In this document: piece by piece, positions 18,470 through 28,051 of the stretch
How the letters are laid out: each line of letters opens with the position of its first letter
How positions within the stretch are numbered: position 1 is the stretch's first letter
Assembly (NCBI GenBank): GCA_028599075.1
Contig: JAQRMW010000119.1
Coordinates: 16,385-80,384 of the forward strand
From: Urechidicola sp.
GTDB lineage: Bacteria > Bacteroidota > Bacteroidia > Flavobacteriales > Flavobacteriaceae
DNA length: 64,000 bases
Reading direction: 5' to 3'
The notes under the pieces: generated by a model
What the model was told of the DNA's origin: nothing
The model's database searches: none
What the model saw: only the letters and a program-made list of their open reading frames with translations
Position numbers and translations under genes: made by a program

Positions 18470-20040
18470 TGGATAAGAAGTGGGAAAAATTTATTGTTGA
18501 ATATGAAGAGCATTGTAAACGTATTGAGCGCTCTACGCAAATTAAATTAGGAGAATCTCCTAAAGATAAAAATGCGCGTATAAAAAATTTAGAAGCTCAA
18601 TATGACCGATGGTTTGAGCATTATTTAAATATGTATGCTAAATCAGCTTGCGCAAAATATCACAAACGATTTGCAAGGCTTATCATAAAAAATCCTATTA
18701 TTTCTGTACTACTAGAGGTTTTTCGTAGCGGCGCAAAATCAGTACATGCAGATCTAGGCATACCGCTGTATTTGTACTTGGTAAAACGAGAGCTGTTCTT
18801 TATGCTGCTTGTGGGTGAAACCGAGCCAAAAGCAAAGAAGCTACTGTCTGACATTCAGGCGCAACTACAGTACAATCAGCGGTTAATTAACGATTATGGT
18901 AAACGATTTAAAAGAGGTTCCTGGACTGATGGTGATTTTAGAACCACCGATGGTGTAAAATTCTTTGCACTTGGGTTTGGACAATCACCTCGTGGTGTGC
19001 GCGAGATGAGTGAGCGACCAGATTATATTGTTGTAGATGATATCGATTCTAAAAAACGCTGTAACAATGACCGTTTAAGCCGTTTAGCAGTAGAATGGGT
19101 TTGGGAAGATTTACAAGGTACTTTCGATGAAGGTGCAACTCGCAGACGTTTTGTCGTAGCAAATAACAATTTCCATAAAAACACGGTTATCAATCATCTT
19201 AAACGTGAGTTTAAGCGCATCAATAAAGATGCTAAAGAACATGATGAGCCTAAAGAACATTACACACTTACTGTAAATGCTGTTAAAAATTTAGACACTT
19301 TTGAACCTGCGTGGCCCGAAAAAACATCAGCAGCTTATTGGCGAAAAAAATTTAGAAAAACACCATACCGATCATTTATGCGCGAGTATATGAATACCCA
19401 CATAATGGATGGTACAATTTTTAAAGCTGAACAAATTTTATACAAGCCTAGATTGGCTATAAAAAATTATGATGGTTTGGTGATGTATGGCGATTTATCA
19501 TACAAAGATGCTGGCGATTACAAGGCTATGTTCTTAATTGGAAAAGTAAAAAGAGAATATCACATTTTAGCTGTTTATAACAGGCAAAGTTCAAGAGCTT
19601 CTGTAGCAGATTGGCTGTATAATTTGTATGAAGATAAAAACCTTAGCAAGTATAATATACGCTACTACATAGAAGGGCTTTTTGCCATGGATGAATTTGT
19701 AAATGATTTTGATGAAGAGGGAGATAAACGAGGATATCATATACCAGTTGAAGCTGATACGAGACCTAAAACTAATAAGTTTGATCGGATAGAATCCATG
19801 ACCGGCCATTATGAACGTAAAAGCATATTTATTGATGAGAAGTTAAAAGAAGATCCTGACGTAATGTTATACCTCGAACATCTTTTAGCATTTGAAAAAG
19901 GGAGTGGAGCTCCAGACGATGCACCCGATGCTCAACACGGTGCTTTAAGCAAATTAAACGAGGTTACTTATGTTGAAAAATTTGAGACCAGGCTTAAAAC
20001 AAGAGAAGAAATTAATAGTAATAAAAAAAATAGATTCTAA
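18469..20040 (+). CDS. Terminase large subunit
   Basis: Position, size, PDYIVVDDIDSKKRCNNDRLSRLAVEWVWEDLQGTFDEG...GLVMYGDLSYKDAGDYKAMFLIG. Confidence 0.75.
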   Translation: MDKKWEKFIVEYEEHCKRIERSTQIKLGESPKDKNARIKNLEAQYDRWFEHYLNMYAKSACAKYHKRFARLIIKNPIISVLLEVFRSGAKSVHADLGIPLYLYLVKRELFFMLLVGETEPKAKKLLSDIQAQLQYNQRLINDYGKRFKRGSWTDGDFRTTDGVKFFALGFGQSPRGVREMSERPDYIVVDDIDSKKRCNNDRLSRLAVEWVWEDLQGTFDEGATRRRFVVANNNFHKNTVINHLKREFKRINKDAKEHDEPKEHYTLTVNAVKNLDTFEPAWPEKTSAAYWRKKFRKTPYRSFMREYMNTHIMDGTIFKAEQILYKPRLAIKNYDGLVMYGDLSYKDAGDYKAMFLIGKVKREYHILAVYNRQSSRASVADWLYNLYEDKNLSKYNIRYYIEGLFAMDEFVNDFDEEGDKRGYHIPVEADTRPKTNKFDRIESMTGHYERKSIFIDEKLKEDPDVMLYLEHLLAFEKGSGAPDDAPDAQHGALSKLNEVTYVEKFETRLKTREEINSNKKNRF

Positions 20041-20489
20041 TGGCATTTTTAGACACATCAGATTGGGACGTATTGATACGTGAAGAAATTAGAGACGTAC
20101 TTATAGAAACTGGAGGCGATCAAGCGAGCCAAGATTCAAAGTTTTTAAAAGCTGAAGAAATGGCGATATCGCAACTCAAAAATTTTCTGTATGGCCATTA
20201 TGATACCGATCAGATTTTTATAGCGTATGACGCGCAAAATGACACCCGAAACGCACATATTGTAATGACAACGATAGACTGCGCTCTGTATCATTTATAC
20301 ACATCTATAGCCCCTGAACGAATACCTGAACATAGAGCAACTAGATACGAAGATGCACTTAGTTGGCTAAAAGATGTCTCTAGAGGAAAAGTAGCAGCTG
20401 ATCTACCTCGTAAAACAGACGAAGCTGGAGAAGAAGAATTTGGTTTTAGAATTAGCTCAGAGCGTGCAAATGAAGATAACAGGTGGTAA
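20040..20489 (+). CDS. Mu gp36-like (DUF1320) protein
   Basis: Between terminase and portal; HIVMTTIDCALYHLYTSIAPERIPEHRATRYEDALSWLKDVSRGKVAADLP. Confidence 0.7.
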   Translation: MAFLDTSDWDVLIREEIRDVLIETGGDQASQDSKFLKAEEMAISQLKNFLYGHYDTDQIFIAYDAQNDTRNAHIVMTTIDCALYHLYTSIAPERIPEHRATRYEDALSWLKDVSRGKVAADLPRKTDEAGEEEFGFRISSERANEDNRW

Positions 20490-20547
20490 AAATACCGTTT
20501 AAATACCGTTTAAATTAAACGTACATGAATTATTATAAAAATATACA

Positions 20548-21786
20548 ATGAAGATATTTGGATTTGAAATAAATCGTTCTAAGGGGCTAAATAACGCAAA
20601 TGCTATAAAAGGTGATGGAGGTAGATTAATTGCTGCTGATAAAGATTTGATAATGAAAATTGTCAACGGCTTTAAAGACAGTAGTCGTAAAGACATACAA
20701 AAATGGCGAAACGCTATTAAGATAACGCAGCTACCCGAAAAACCTCGATACGATGCATTACAAGATTTGTACGACGATTTAATGACCGATGGTCATTTAC
20801 GTGGTGAGTTAAGATTGCGTAAGTATTCAATACTCAATACGGCATTTAGTATTGTAGATAAAAGTAGCAATAAAGAAAATGAAGAGGCTACAGAATTCTT
20901 TAATCAAAAATGGTTTTATCAATTATTATCTCATGCCATCGATTCAACAATTAAGGGACACACCTTGGTTGAATTCAAAGCCTTTTATAAAGATAAAATT
21001 GAACACGTTTTAATTCCACGGCGCAATGTTGTACCACAGCAAAAAATTATTGTACCAGACTTAACCAAAGAAGATGTTGTTGATTATACTGACCCTTATT
21101 TTGAAGATTGGCTTATTGAAATGGGTGGCGATGATGAAGATAGCAAACTCGGAATTTTAAATGACATTATACCAAACCTAATTTGGAAACGAAATGTAGC
21201 ACAGTCTTGGGCAGAGTTTTGCGAAAAATTTGGAATGCCTTTAATCACAGCAACAACCAATACTACTGACACTAAAAAGCTCGATAAAATTGAGTATATG
21301 CTACAACAGTTAGGCGAAGCATCTACTGGTGTATTTCCTTTAGGAACTACGGTAGAGATAAAAGAAGCTAGTAGAACAGATGCTTATAATACTTATTTAA
21401 ACTTTATCAAGTTTAATCGTGAAGAGATAAGTGTTGCTTTAGTTGGGGGTACTATGATTATGAGTGATGGTAGTTCTCGAAGTCAATCAGAAGTACACGA
21501 ACGTAATTTAGATGATAAAATTTCTGCAGCTGAAAAACGCTCGCTAGGTTTCTTGGTAAATGATGTTGTTATTCCATTATTACGAAACCAAGGATATTCG
21601 TTCCTGAAGGAAAATGATAAATTTATTTTCAATCAATCTCATAACCTGGACCTTGATAAATTTTGGAGTATTACTAAAGGAATAATGAAAGACTTTGATG
21701 TTGATCCTGATTGGCTCACATCTACTTTCTACGTTCCTATCGTGGGTAAAAAAAAAAATCCCAACCCAAAATCAAACCTTGAGTAA
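20548..21786 (+). CDS. Portal protein (DUF935, Mu gp29-like)
   Basis: LYDDLMTDGHLRGELRLRKYSIL...WKRNVAQSWAEFCEKFGMPLITATTN...GGTMIMSDGSSRSQSEVHERN. Confidence 0.85.
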   Translation: MKIFGFEINRSKGLNNANAIKGDGGRLIAADKDLIMKIVNGFKDSSRKDIQKWRNAIKITQLPEKPRYDALQDLYDDLMTDGHLRGELRLRKYSILNTAFSIVDKSSNKENEEATEFFNQKWFYQLLSHAIDSTIKGHTLVEFKAFYKDKIEHVLIPRRNVVPQQKIIVPDLTKEDVVDYTDPYFEDWLIEMGGDDEDSKLGILNDIIPNLIWKRNVAQSWAEFCEKFGMPLITATTNTTDTKKLDKIEYMLQQLGEASTGVFPLGTTVEIKEASRTDAYNTYLNFIKFNREEISVALVGGTMIMSDGSSRSQSEVHERNLDDKISAAEKRSLGFLVNDVVIPLLRNQGYSFLKENDKFIFNQSHNLDLDKFWSITKGIMKDFDVDPDWLTSTFYVPIVGKKKNPNPKSNLE

Positions 21787-23095
21787 TGTAACTGCATTCG
21801 GAGCACGTGTCCCTAATTATCCTGAGTCGATATGCTGCGACCACTTCGTTGCAGTTGCCTCAGGGCTTTCAGAACGCATCAAAAAAATACAGGATCAACT
21901 CGCTAAAGAAATTTATGAGAGTAAGCAAAACCTAGATACTCAAGCACAGTTAATTGCTGAAGAGGGTTTATTAATGATAAACGGTTTGCATAATGGTTAT
22001 GGTAAATTACGAGTTGAAGCTGCTTGGGATGCTCCTGATCATTTAATGCTTCAAATGATGGAATTAAACATCATTGAGTTTGCAGCTTCTAAAACCGAAG
22101 CGCGTTTTGCTGCCATGACAGATTTGATGTTGAACCGTGATAAAAATCAAATTCGCTCATTTAGTGACTTTAAAAGCGAAGTTGATAAGTTAACCAGTAA
22201 CTATAACAAAACTTGGTTAGAGACCGAGTATAACTTTTCAATTGCAACAGCTCAAAACTCAGCCGCATATATGCGCCAAAAATCAGAAGCCGAAAGTGTA
22301 ACGCCGTATGTACAATATCAAACCGTTGGCGATGATCAGGTAAGAGACGAACACGCCTTATTAGATGGCAGAGTTTTTAATCTAAATGATAAAGAAGCAA
22401 TGCGCCTTTATCCTCCAAACGGTTACAACTGCCGTTGTGAGATGATACAATATGTTGGTAATAAAGATAAAGTAATCAGTGGTAAATCCGCAGTAAAATT
22501 ATTAGGTGATCAGTTTGAGGGCTCTGCTTTTAATTTTAATAGAGCTGATGCTAAACAAGTTTTTAAACGCAGTCAATTTTATACAGATGATGGTGAGGTA
22601 CTAACAAAAATTAATGATATCAGTTACGAGTCTTATAAAAATTTAACCGCTTGGAAATTATTTAAAAGCAAGTTAAAAAAACTAAAAATTGACAAGACGA
22701 TTGTTCCTGGTAATAAGGATGAGTTGTTTAGATCTGATGGAAAACGTGGAAAAGTAGATTTTATGGGCTTTACAGACCATTTACAACGTAAAGTTATACT
22801 TAAAAAAGATGTTTTTGATACACATACTTCGGGTAAATACTTACAAAAAGGCGAAGTGAGACACCAGCTTTTTCCACACGTAAAAAGTGTATTGAATGAT
22901 GCTGATGAAGTATGGTTAATTTCTGTAAGTGATAAGAAATACATTATGCGATATATCAAGTTTTTTGCAGATGAAGTTTTGATAATCGAAACCGAAATCG
23001 GAGCAAAAAGCAATGAAATTAAAACATGGTATAAAATGAAAACTGACGAAATTGATAGAAGAAAAGGATTGTTATTAAAAAAGCGAAAGGTTTAA
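21776..23095 (+). CDS. Head morphogenesis MuF protein with C-terminal PBECR2-like nuclease domain
   Basis: MuF: QVRDEHALLDGRVFNLNDKEAMRLYPPNGYNCRCEMIQY; C-terminal GKVDFMGFTDHLQRKVILKKDVFDTHTS...RHQLFPHVKSVLNDADEVWLI...RRKGLLLKKRK; start codon uncertain. Confidence 0.75.
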   Translation, partial: TLSNVTAFGARVPNYPESICCDHFVAVASGLSERIKKIQDQLAKEIYESKQNLDTQAQLIAEEGLLMINGLHNGYGKLRVEAAWDAPDHLMLQMMELNIIEFAASKTEARFAAMTDLMLNRDKNQIRSFSDFKSEVDKLTSNYNKTWLETEYNFSIATAQNSAAYMRQKSEAESVTPYVQYQTVGDDQVRDEHALLDGRVFNLNDKEAMRLYPPNGYNCRCEMIQYVGNKDKVISGKSAVKLLGDQFEGSAFNFNRADAKQVFKRSQFYTDDGEVLTKINDISYESYKNLTAWKLFKSKLKKLKIDKTIVPGNKDELFRSDGKRGKVDFMGFTDHLQRKVILKKDVFDTHTSGKYLQKGEVRHQLFPHVKSVLNDADEVWLISVSDKKYIMRYIKFFADEVLIIETEIGAKSNEIKTWYKMKTDEIDRRKGLLLKKRKV

Positions 23096-23205
23096 CTCTG
23101 TCTCCCATCACCGGATAGTAGGTCGGTTTGTTCGCAATCAGTGACCGTTTAAAACCTATTCAAAGACATGAGTAAAACCCATTAGACAACAAATATATAA
23201 AAAAT

Positions 23206-25242
23206 ATGAGTGCAACAGCAAAATTAAGATTGATTTTAGAACTAGGAAACAAGCTCTTTAACAATAAATTAGTACAAACTCAACGCAAATTAAGAAAGAG
23301 TACTGATAAAATGAAAGGCAAGTTAAAAAGCCTTAAAATATCATCTATAGATGCTTTTTCTGCTATGCGTAATGAAGTCCCTTTATTTGGCAGGGCAATG
23401 GACTTGTTAGGTAACCCCTATGTTCTTTTAACCGCAGGACTCCTTGCGGTCGTCACGCTGATGGGTAAAGCAACTGTCGAAGCCAAAAAATTCAATCATG
23501 AGTTCCTTCAGGTACAAAACTTGAATCTCGATAAAAACAATGCAGATTTAAAAACCTATAAAGGGCTTATCAGGGATACTTCTTTTGAAACTGGTAGAGG
23601 CTTGGTAGAATCAACCAAGGCATATTACGACATTCAATCTGCTCTTGGATTCTATGGTAAAGATGCCGAAAAAGTATTTAAGCAAGTAGCCAAATTTAGT
23701 ACAGCTACTGGTGCAGATTTAAACGATTCTATAAATCAAACTTCAAAAGCTATTAAAGCCTTTGGCCTAGATGCAAAGGATACCGAAATGCTGTTAGATA
23801 GCAATGCTAAAACTGTGCAAGTAGGTATTACAACCTTTAAAGAGCTGGCAAAAGTACAAACCGAGTATGCGGGTGCAGCTGCAGGTGCTGGACAAGAAGT
23901 TGATAGTGCTAATAAACTATTTGCTGCCTTTACGTCAATTGCAAAAGATAGTAGAACTGCCGCTACCATGACCAAGACAGCTTTTATGGGATTGACCCAA
24001 AAAACAACATTAAAAGGACTTAAAGATATTGGTGTAAGTGTTTATGATGCAAACGGCGAGGTTAGAGATTTGGGCAAAATTTTGATTGATGTAGATAAGC
24101 AATTCAAAAAATTAACTCCTAAACAAATTGATGCTGTCATCAATAAAATTGGTGGTCCAGAAGGACTCCGAGCTTTACTAACAAAAATGAAGACTGGAGC
24201 TGATGATTTATTCAAGACATTTTACGCTTTTGACGCCTCTAAATTTAACTTAAATGATGCTCTAAAAAATGCCCATGCTGATGCAACCGTATTAGGACAG
24301 ATGGTAAAAAATAGATTCAATACTATTATGGCGCGCTTAGGCGAAAAAATTATGCCATTGGTGGTTAAAGTGCTTAATAAAGTAAATATCGTACTCACAT
24401 GGATTTATGATAATTTTGAGTTGTTAGAAGATATTGTTGAATCTGTAGCTTTTGGCTTTGGTGTACTCGGTGCAAGATTACTTTATTTTCAAGGAATGGC
24501 ATTATTATCAACATTCGCATCTGTTGGCTTAAGTGGTGCATTGGGTATGGTAACTTTAGGACTCCACGCTATTAAAACGGCTATCTTCAGTATTCCTATT
24601 GTTGGGTGGATTTTATTAGCAGTTTCGGCAGTAGTATTGCTCTATAAACGATTCGATAAATTTAGAGCTGTAATCAATGGGTTGGGTGCAGTTTTAAAAG
24701 CATTCTTTGTAAATATGTGGGAAGGGTTTAAAGATGTTCTCGGAAGCATTATAGATGGTCTAGGTGCTGTTGGAAAAATGCTTAAAGGTCTTTGGGATAT
24801 GGATTGGGATAAAGTGAAAGAAGGTGCTAGTGAGTTTGGAGATGCTGTTAAAAGAGGTGTTGGAGGAGCCATAGATATGAATCCTCTCGGTAGTGCTATT
24901 AAAAATGGTAAAGAGTATGGCAAGGCCTTTAAGGGTGCTTATGATAAAGAAATGGACAAAAGTGCTGCTGCCAAAAATAAAAAAGAGAAAGAAAAAAACT
25001 TACTAGACCCAAACAATACTGATGAAGAAATTACAACCACCAATACCAATACTGGAGGCGATATTAATAAAGTGAGTAGTGCGGGCTCTGCACCAAAAAC
25101 CATCATTATTGAAAAAATTACTTTTAACGAGGGTGGTATCAATACCACAAATACGGTACTTAATAACATGTCTAAAGAAGAGATTGAAGAGTGGTTTAAC
25201 GAGTCTATGATGAGAGTAATTAGAAATGCAGAAATGAGTTAA
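23206..25242 (+). CDS. Tail tape measure protein
   Basis: 678 aa; FETGRGLVESTKAYYDIQSALGF...TATGADLNDSINQTSKAIKAFG; TM-rich centre. Confidence 0.85.
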   Translation: MSATAKLRLILELGNKLFNNKLVQTQRKLRKSTDKMKGKLKSLKISSIDAFSAMRNEVPLFGRAMDLLGNPYVLLTAGLLAVVTLMGKATVEAKKFNHEFLQVQNLNLDKNNADLKTYKGLIRDTSFETGRGLVESTKAYYDIQSALGFYGKDAEKVFKQVAKFSTATGADLNDSINQTSKAIKAFGLDAKDTEMLLDSNAKTVQVGITTFKELAKVQTEYAGAAAGAGQEVDSANKLFAAFTSIAKDSRTAATMTKTAFMGLTQKTTLKGLKDIGVSVYDANGEVRDLGKILIDVDKQFKKLTPKQIDAVINKIGGPEGLRALLTKMKTGADDLFKTFYAFDASKFNLNDALKNAHADATVLGQMVKNRFNTIMARLGEKIMPLVVKVLNKVNIVLTWIYDNFELLEDIVESVAFGFGVLGARLLYFQGMALLSTFASVGLSGALGMVTLGLHAIKTAIFSIPIVGWILLAVSAVVLLYKRFDKFRAVINGLGAVLKAFFVNMWEGFKDVLGSIIDGLGAVGKMLKGLWDMDWDKVKEGASEFGDAVKRGVGGAIDMNPLGSAIKNGKEYGKAFKGAYDKEMDKSAAAKNKKEKEKNLLDPNNTDEEITTTNTNTGGDINKVSSAGSAPKTIIIEKITFNEGGINTTNTVLNNMSKEEIEEWFNESMMRVIRNAEMS

Positions 25243-25243
25243 T

Positions 25244-25717
25244 ATGAGCCAATTCATTGCCAAATTAAATAAAATCTCTAGGGCAGTAGATCGGATGCCA
25301 AATAGACTTGCTGTTGTAGCAGTAAATTTTTCTAAAGAACGGTTTAGAAACAAAAATTGGGTTGACCGTACTAGACAACCATGGGTAAAAAGAAAGCGAA
25401 AAGACCGGGGAAGTTTAATGGTAAGAACTGGACGATTAAAACGCTCTATTCGTAAAATAGCTGTAAGTCGTGACCGTATTATAATTGGTACAGATGTACC
25501 GTATGCAAAAGCACATAATGAGGGTAGCACTATTAAAACCAATGCGCGTGTGCGAGGGCACAAACGCCGAACCCGAACAGGAACTAGTAATGTAAAAGAA
25601 CATACAAGAAAAATGAATCTTACATTGCCTCCTCGCAGGTTTATAGGACCAAGTGCTGTACTTATGAGACGTATTGAGCGCCAAGTAGAACGAGAATTTA
25701 AAAACGCATTAAAATGA
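25244..25717 (+). CDS. Phage virion morphogenesis / tail completion protein (Mu gpG-like)
   Basis: VAVNFSKERFRNKNWVDRTRQPWVKRKRKDRGSLMVRTGRLKRSIR...GTDVPYAKAHNEGSTI...PPRRFIGPS. Confidence 0.8.
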   Translation: MSQFIAKLNKISRAVDRMPNRLAVVAVNFSKERFRNKNWVDRTRQPWVKRKRKDRGSLMVRTGRLKRSIRKIAVSRDRIIIGTDVPYAKAHNEGSTIKTNARVRGHKRRTRTGTSNVKEHTRKMNLTLPPRRFIGPSAVLMRRIERQVEREFKNALK

Positions 25718-26277
25718 AAACTTTTTATTTAAAGTTACAAGAAAAATTATTTAGCCAGGAAGCAAAAGATATGCTAACAGCTATCAATTTAAAAGCCGTT
25801 AAAACGGTTGATTTTTACAAGTCGCAATATTTAGTCCAGGAAGCATTTGAGGTGTTAGCATTACCTGCAGTATTGATGGAGTATAGCATCGATTATGGTA
25901 ACAATACACAACCCGGAACAGCAAGTATAAGTATGCATTGTTGTTTTGAGCAAGTTAGGAGTACTGGTGGGCCAAAACAAGTTACTGAAGAGGCCTTACA
26001 ATTTTTAGATTTTGTTAAAGTTGTTAATACCTTGGCTAAAACAATTGAAACTGAAGTTACAGGAAAACTTGAGTTAACAAACGAGCAAACCAGTAAAAAT
26101 GACACGGTTATTTATGTGGTTATTTTAACGTATAGCACTAGTTATACTGGCATGACAGAAGATGTTACTGACAAATACAATTATACTGAAGATGATAATG
26201 AGATTGAAACCGATACTGGCTTGGTAGAAGAAATAATAGAGGCCCCTGTTGAGGCCCCTACTTATGATTTTAATTGA
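25714..26277 (+). CDS. Phage hypothetical tail-region protein
   Basis: ATGA-coupled ORF at end of plus-strand operon. Confidence 0.45.
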   Translation: MKTFYLKLQEKLFSQEAKDMLTAINLKAVKTVDFYKSQYLVQEAFEVLALPAVLMEYSIDYGNNTQPGTASISMHCCFEQVRSTGGPKQVTEEALQFLDFVKVVNTLAKTIETEVTGKLELTNEQTSKNDTVIYVVILTYSTSYTGMTEDVTDKYNYTEDDNEIETDTGLVEEIIEAPVEAPTYDFN

Positions 26278-26287
26278 GATGTATAAA

Positions 26288-26509
26288 TTACTCTTTTTCT
26301 TTTAACAACTCTATAAAATCGGTTCTACTTGGTAGCATATCTTGTACCAAATCTATAGCATAGTAAGTGGCACTATGGCTCATTACAGCTTCATCTTGCA
26401 ACTTAATTAAATCTAGTATGGCAGTAATGCGCATATAATGCACTTCGCCATTAAAAGATTGTTTATCCTCAATAACTACATTTCCTTTTTTATTTACATG
26501 CACTGCCAT
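26288..26509 (-). CDS. Phage hypothetical protein
   Basis: ORF; overlaps next ORF. Confidence 0.4.
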   Translation of the reverse strand: MAVHVNKKGNVVIEDKQSFNGEVHYMRITAILDLIKLQDEAVMSHSATYYAIDLVQDMLPSRTDFIELLKEKE

Positions 26510-26754
26510 TAGTTTATGGTTTTTAAACGTTTAACATCAACTGCATTACCGTGTGTATTACACACTTTACATGTTATAAGGCGTTGCCTTATTGTTTCGC
26601 CAGTAACTAAAACAATAGCTTTACGGCGTTGGTTTAAAACATGGTCGCAACGTAAAGTAGTGCGTATATACCAATTGCTTTTTTGTTTGGCTGTAAAATG
26701 TGCAGCAAATATTGCCATATCTGTACTGTTTTTAAAATATTTTGTGGCTCTCAT
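26509..26754 (-). CDS. Phage hypothetical protein with Cys/His cluster
   Basis: HFTAKQKSNWYIRTTLRCDHVLNQRRKAIVLVTGETIRQRLITCKVCNTHGN. Confidence 0.45.
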   Translation of the reverse strand: MRATKYFKNSTDMAIFAAHFTAKQKSNWYIRTTLRCDHVLNQRRKAIVLVTGETIRQRLITCKVCNTHGNAVDVKRLKTIN

Positions 26755-27413
26755 ATCGCTAAATTTAATTGACTTTCTGCTTTAAATTTACAGGAACCAG
26801 ATGCTATAAGCTCTAAACCTAACTGCGTAGTAAACCAAGATGGATGTGTATTGCCAAACAACCATATTTTGCAACTCAAAACCTGTTTTACATTTAATTT
26901 ACGTGCTGTTTGGTGTGCATCTGTAGCACAACATAGCGCCTTATGGCAATCAGTAATACTAAACCAATCTATACCATTAAGGTGTATGACACGTAATTGC
27001 TTCTGGTTAAAATTTATAGTTTTAAAAGGCACATCACGTGCATCAATAAAATCAGATTTTCGAGTTCGCTTGCCATAATAGCCATTTTTACGAATACTCG
27101 GTAAAACCTCACTGGTTACCCATTTCTGAAATGCTTTTGCTTCTGGCTTAATTGATTTAAAAATCAATCTATAAAGTCCACTCTCTGAAATCACAAGCAT
27201 TTTCCTGTTTTGACCTGAATGTACTATTGGTACATTCAACTTTTCATCATTATCTAAAACTTTAAGGGCTTTAGTTGTGTGTGATAGTTCTAAAATGTCG
27301 CAAATATCTTTTGCAACAAAAAAAGGTTCAGAATCTATGATAAGACTCCGAACCTCTTGGCTGGTAGCGTTAAATTGAAACGCCATTGGTGTACTAATTT
27401 TCTCTTTAGACAT
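26751..27413 (-). CDS. BRO-N antirepressor-like protein
   Basis: EVRSLIIDSEPFFVAKDICDILELSHTTKALKVLDNDEKLNVPIVHSGQNRKMLVISESGLYRLIFKSIKPEAKAFQKWVTSEVLPSIRKNGYY. Confidence 0.85.
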   Translation of the reverse strand: MSKEKISTPMAFQFNATSQEVRSLIIDSEPFFVAKDICDILELSHTTKALKVLDNDEKLNVPIVHSGQNRKMLVISESGLYRLIFKSIKPEAKAFQKWVTSEVLPSIRKNGYYGKRTRKSDFIDARDVPFKTINFNQKQLRVIHLNGIDWFSITDCHKALCCATDAHQTARKLNVKQVLSCKIWLFGNTHPSWFTTQLGLELIASGSCKFKAESQLNLAI

Positions 27414-27432
27414 AATTGAAAATTTTGTAAGC

Positions 27433-27561
27433 GGAGTTACCTTTTAGGATTGTCTAAACGCTCAAAAGAACGAGAATACAATGCTTTCGCTATCGTTATC
27501 CATGAGATAACTCCTTATCGTGAAAAATTTGTTTTAAGATTTCTCTTGAAACGTTTAGACA
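27433..27561 (-). promoter_or_regulatory. Candidate leader/attenuator-like element upstream of the antirepressor
   Basis: 10-bp inverted repeat 27451-27460/27552-27561, 7-bp pair 27433-27439/27508-27514, and short ORF 27462..27503. Confidence 0.5.
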
Positions 27562-27577
27562 CGACAAACTTACAAAA

Positions 27578-28018
27578 TTATTTCCTTTTACCAAATGTTG
27601 ATTTTACTGGTTCATCTAAAACGATACTTAATATGTTAGCCTTTCTATGGTATGTAGCTTCTTTCATACCATATAATTCTGTTGTTTTAGTTTTTCCAAA
27701 TGCTGGTTGCCAATCTAAATGTGGTAAATCCCAACCTAAATCATAGTAAAAAATTTCATAATCAACATCTAAATTTTTAAATCTAATAACTTCTGGTAGA
27801 ATTAAGTTTTTATCACGATAAAAAACAGTAACAATTAAATTGTTATCAAGATGCCATTCAGCTCGATTAGTTATGCTATCAATTTCTGGGTGATTATATT
27901 TTGTAGTGAGGTCATTGATTGACTTAAAGACAAAATCATTAACAATTTCAGTTTCATTTGACTTTGAACAAGATACTATTGTCATTCCGATCAATAGTAT
28001 AAATAATACTTTTTTCAT
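27578..28018 (-). CDS. Phage-encoded lipoprotein, unknown (moron candidate)
   Basis: MKKVLFILLIGMTIVSCSKSN lipobox. Confidence 0.6.
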   Translation of the reverse strand: MKKVLFILLIGMTIVSCSKSNETEIVNDFVFKSINDLTTKYNHPEIDSITNRAEWHLDNNLIVTVFYRDKNLILPEVIRFKNLDVDYEIFYYDLGWDLPHLDWQPAFGKTKTTELYGMKEATYHRKANILSIVLDEPVKSTFGKRK

Positions 28019-28051
28019 AATTTCTAATTTTTAAGTTGTTTACAAATATAG

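Noticed and set aside
23096-23205. Intergenic segment between MuF and tape measure as an ncRNA
   Set aside because: Only short GGTC/GACC complementarity could be seen; not enough to support a call
27450-27746. Plus-strand ORF (98 aa) antisense to the antirepressor leader and lipoprotein
   Set aside because: Overlaps a better minus-strand lipoprotein and the inverted repeats; no recognisable protein features
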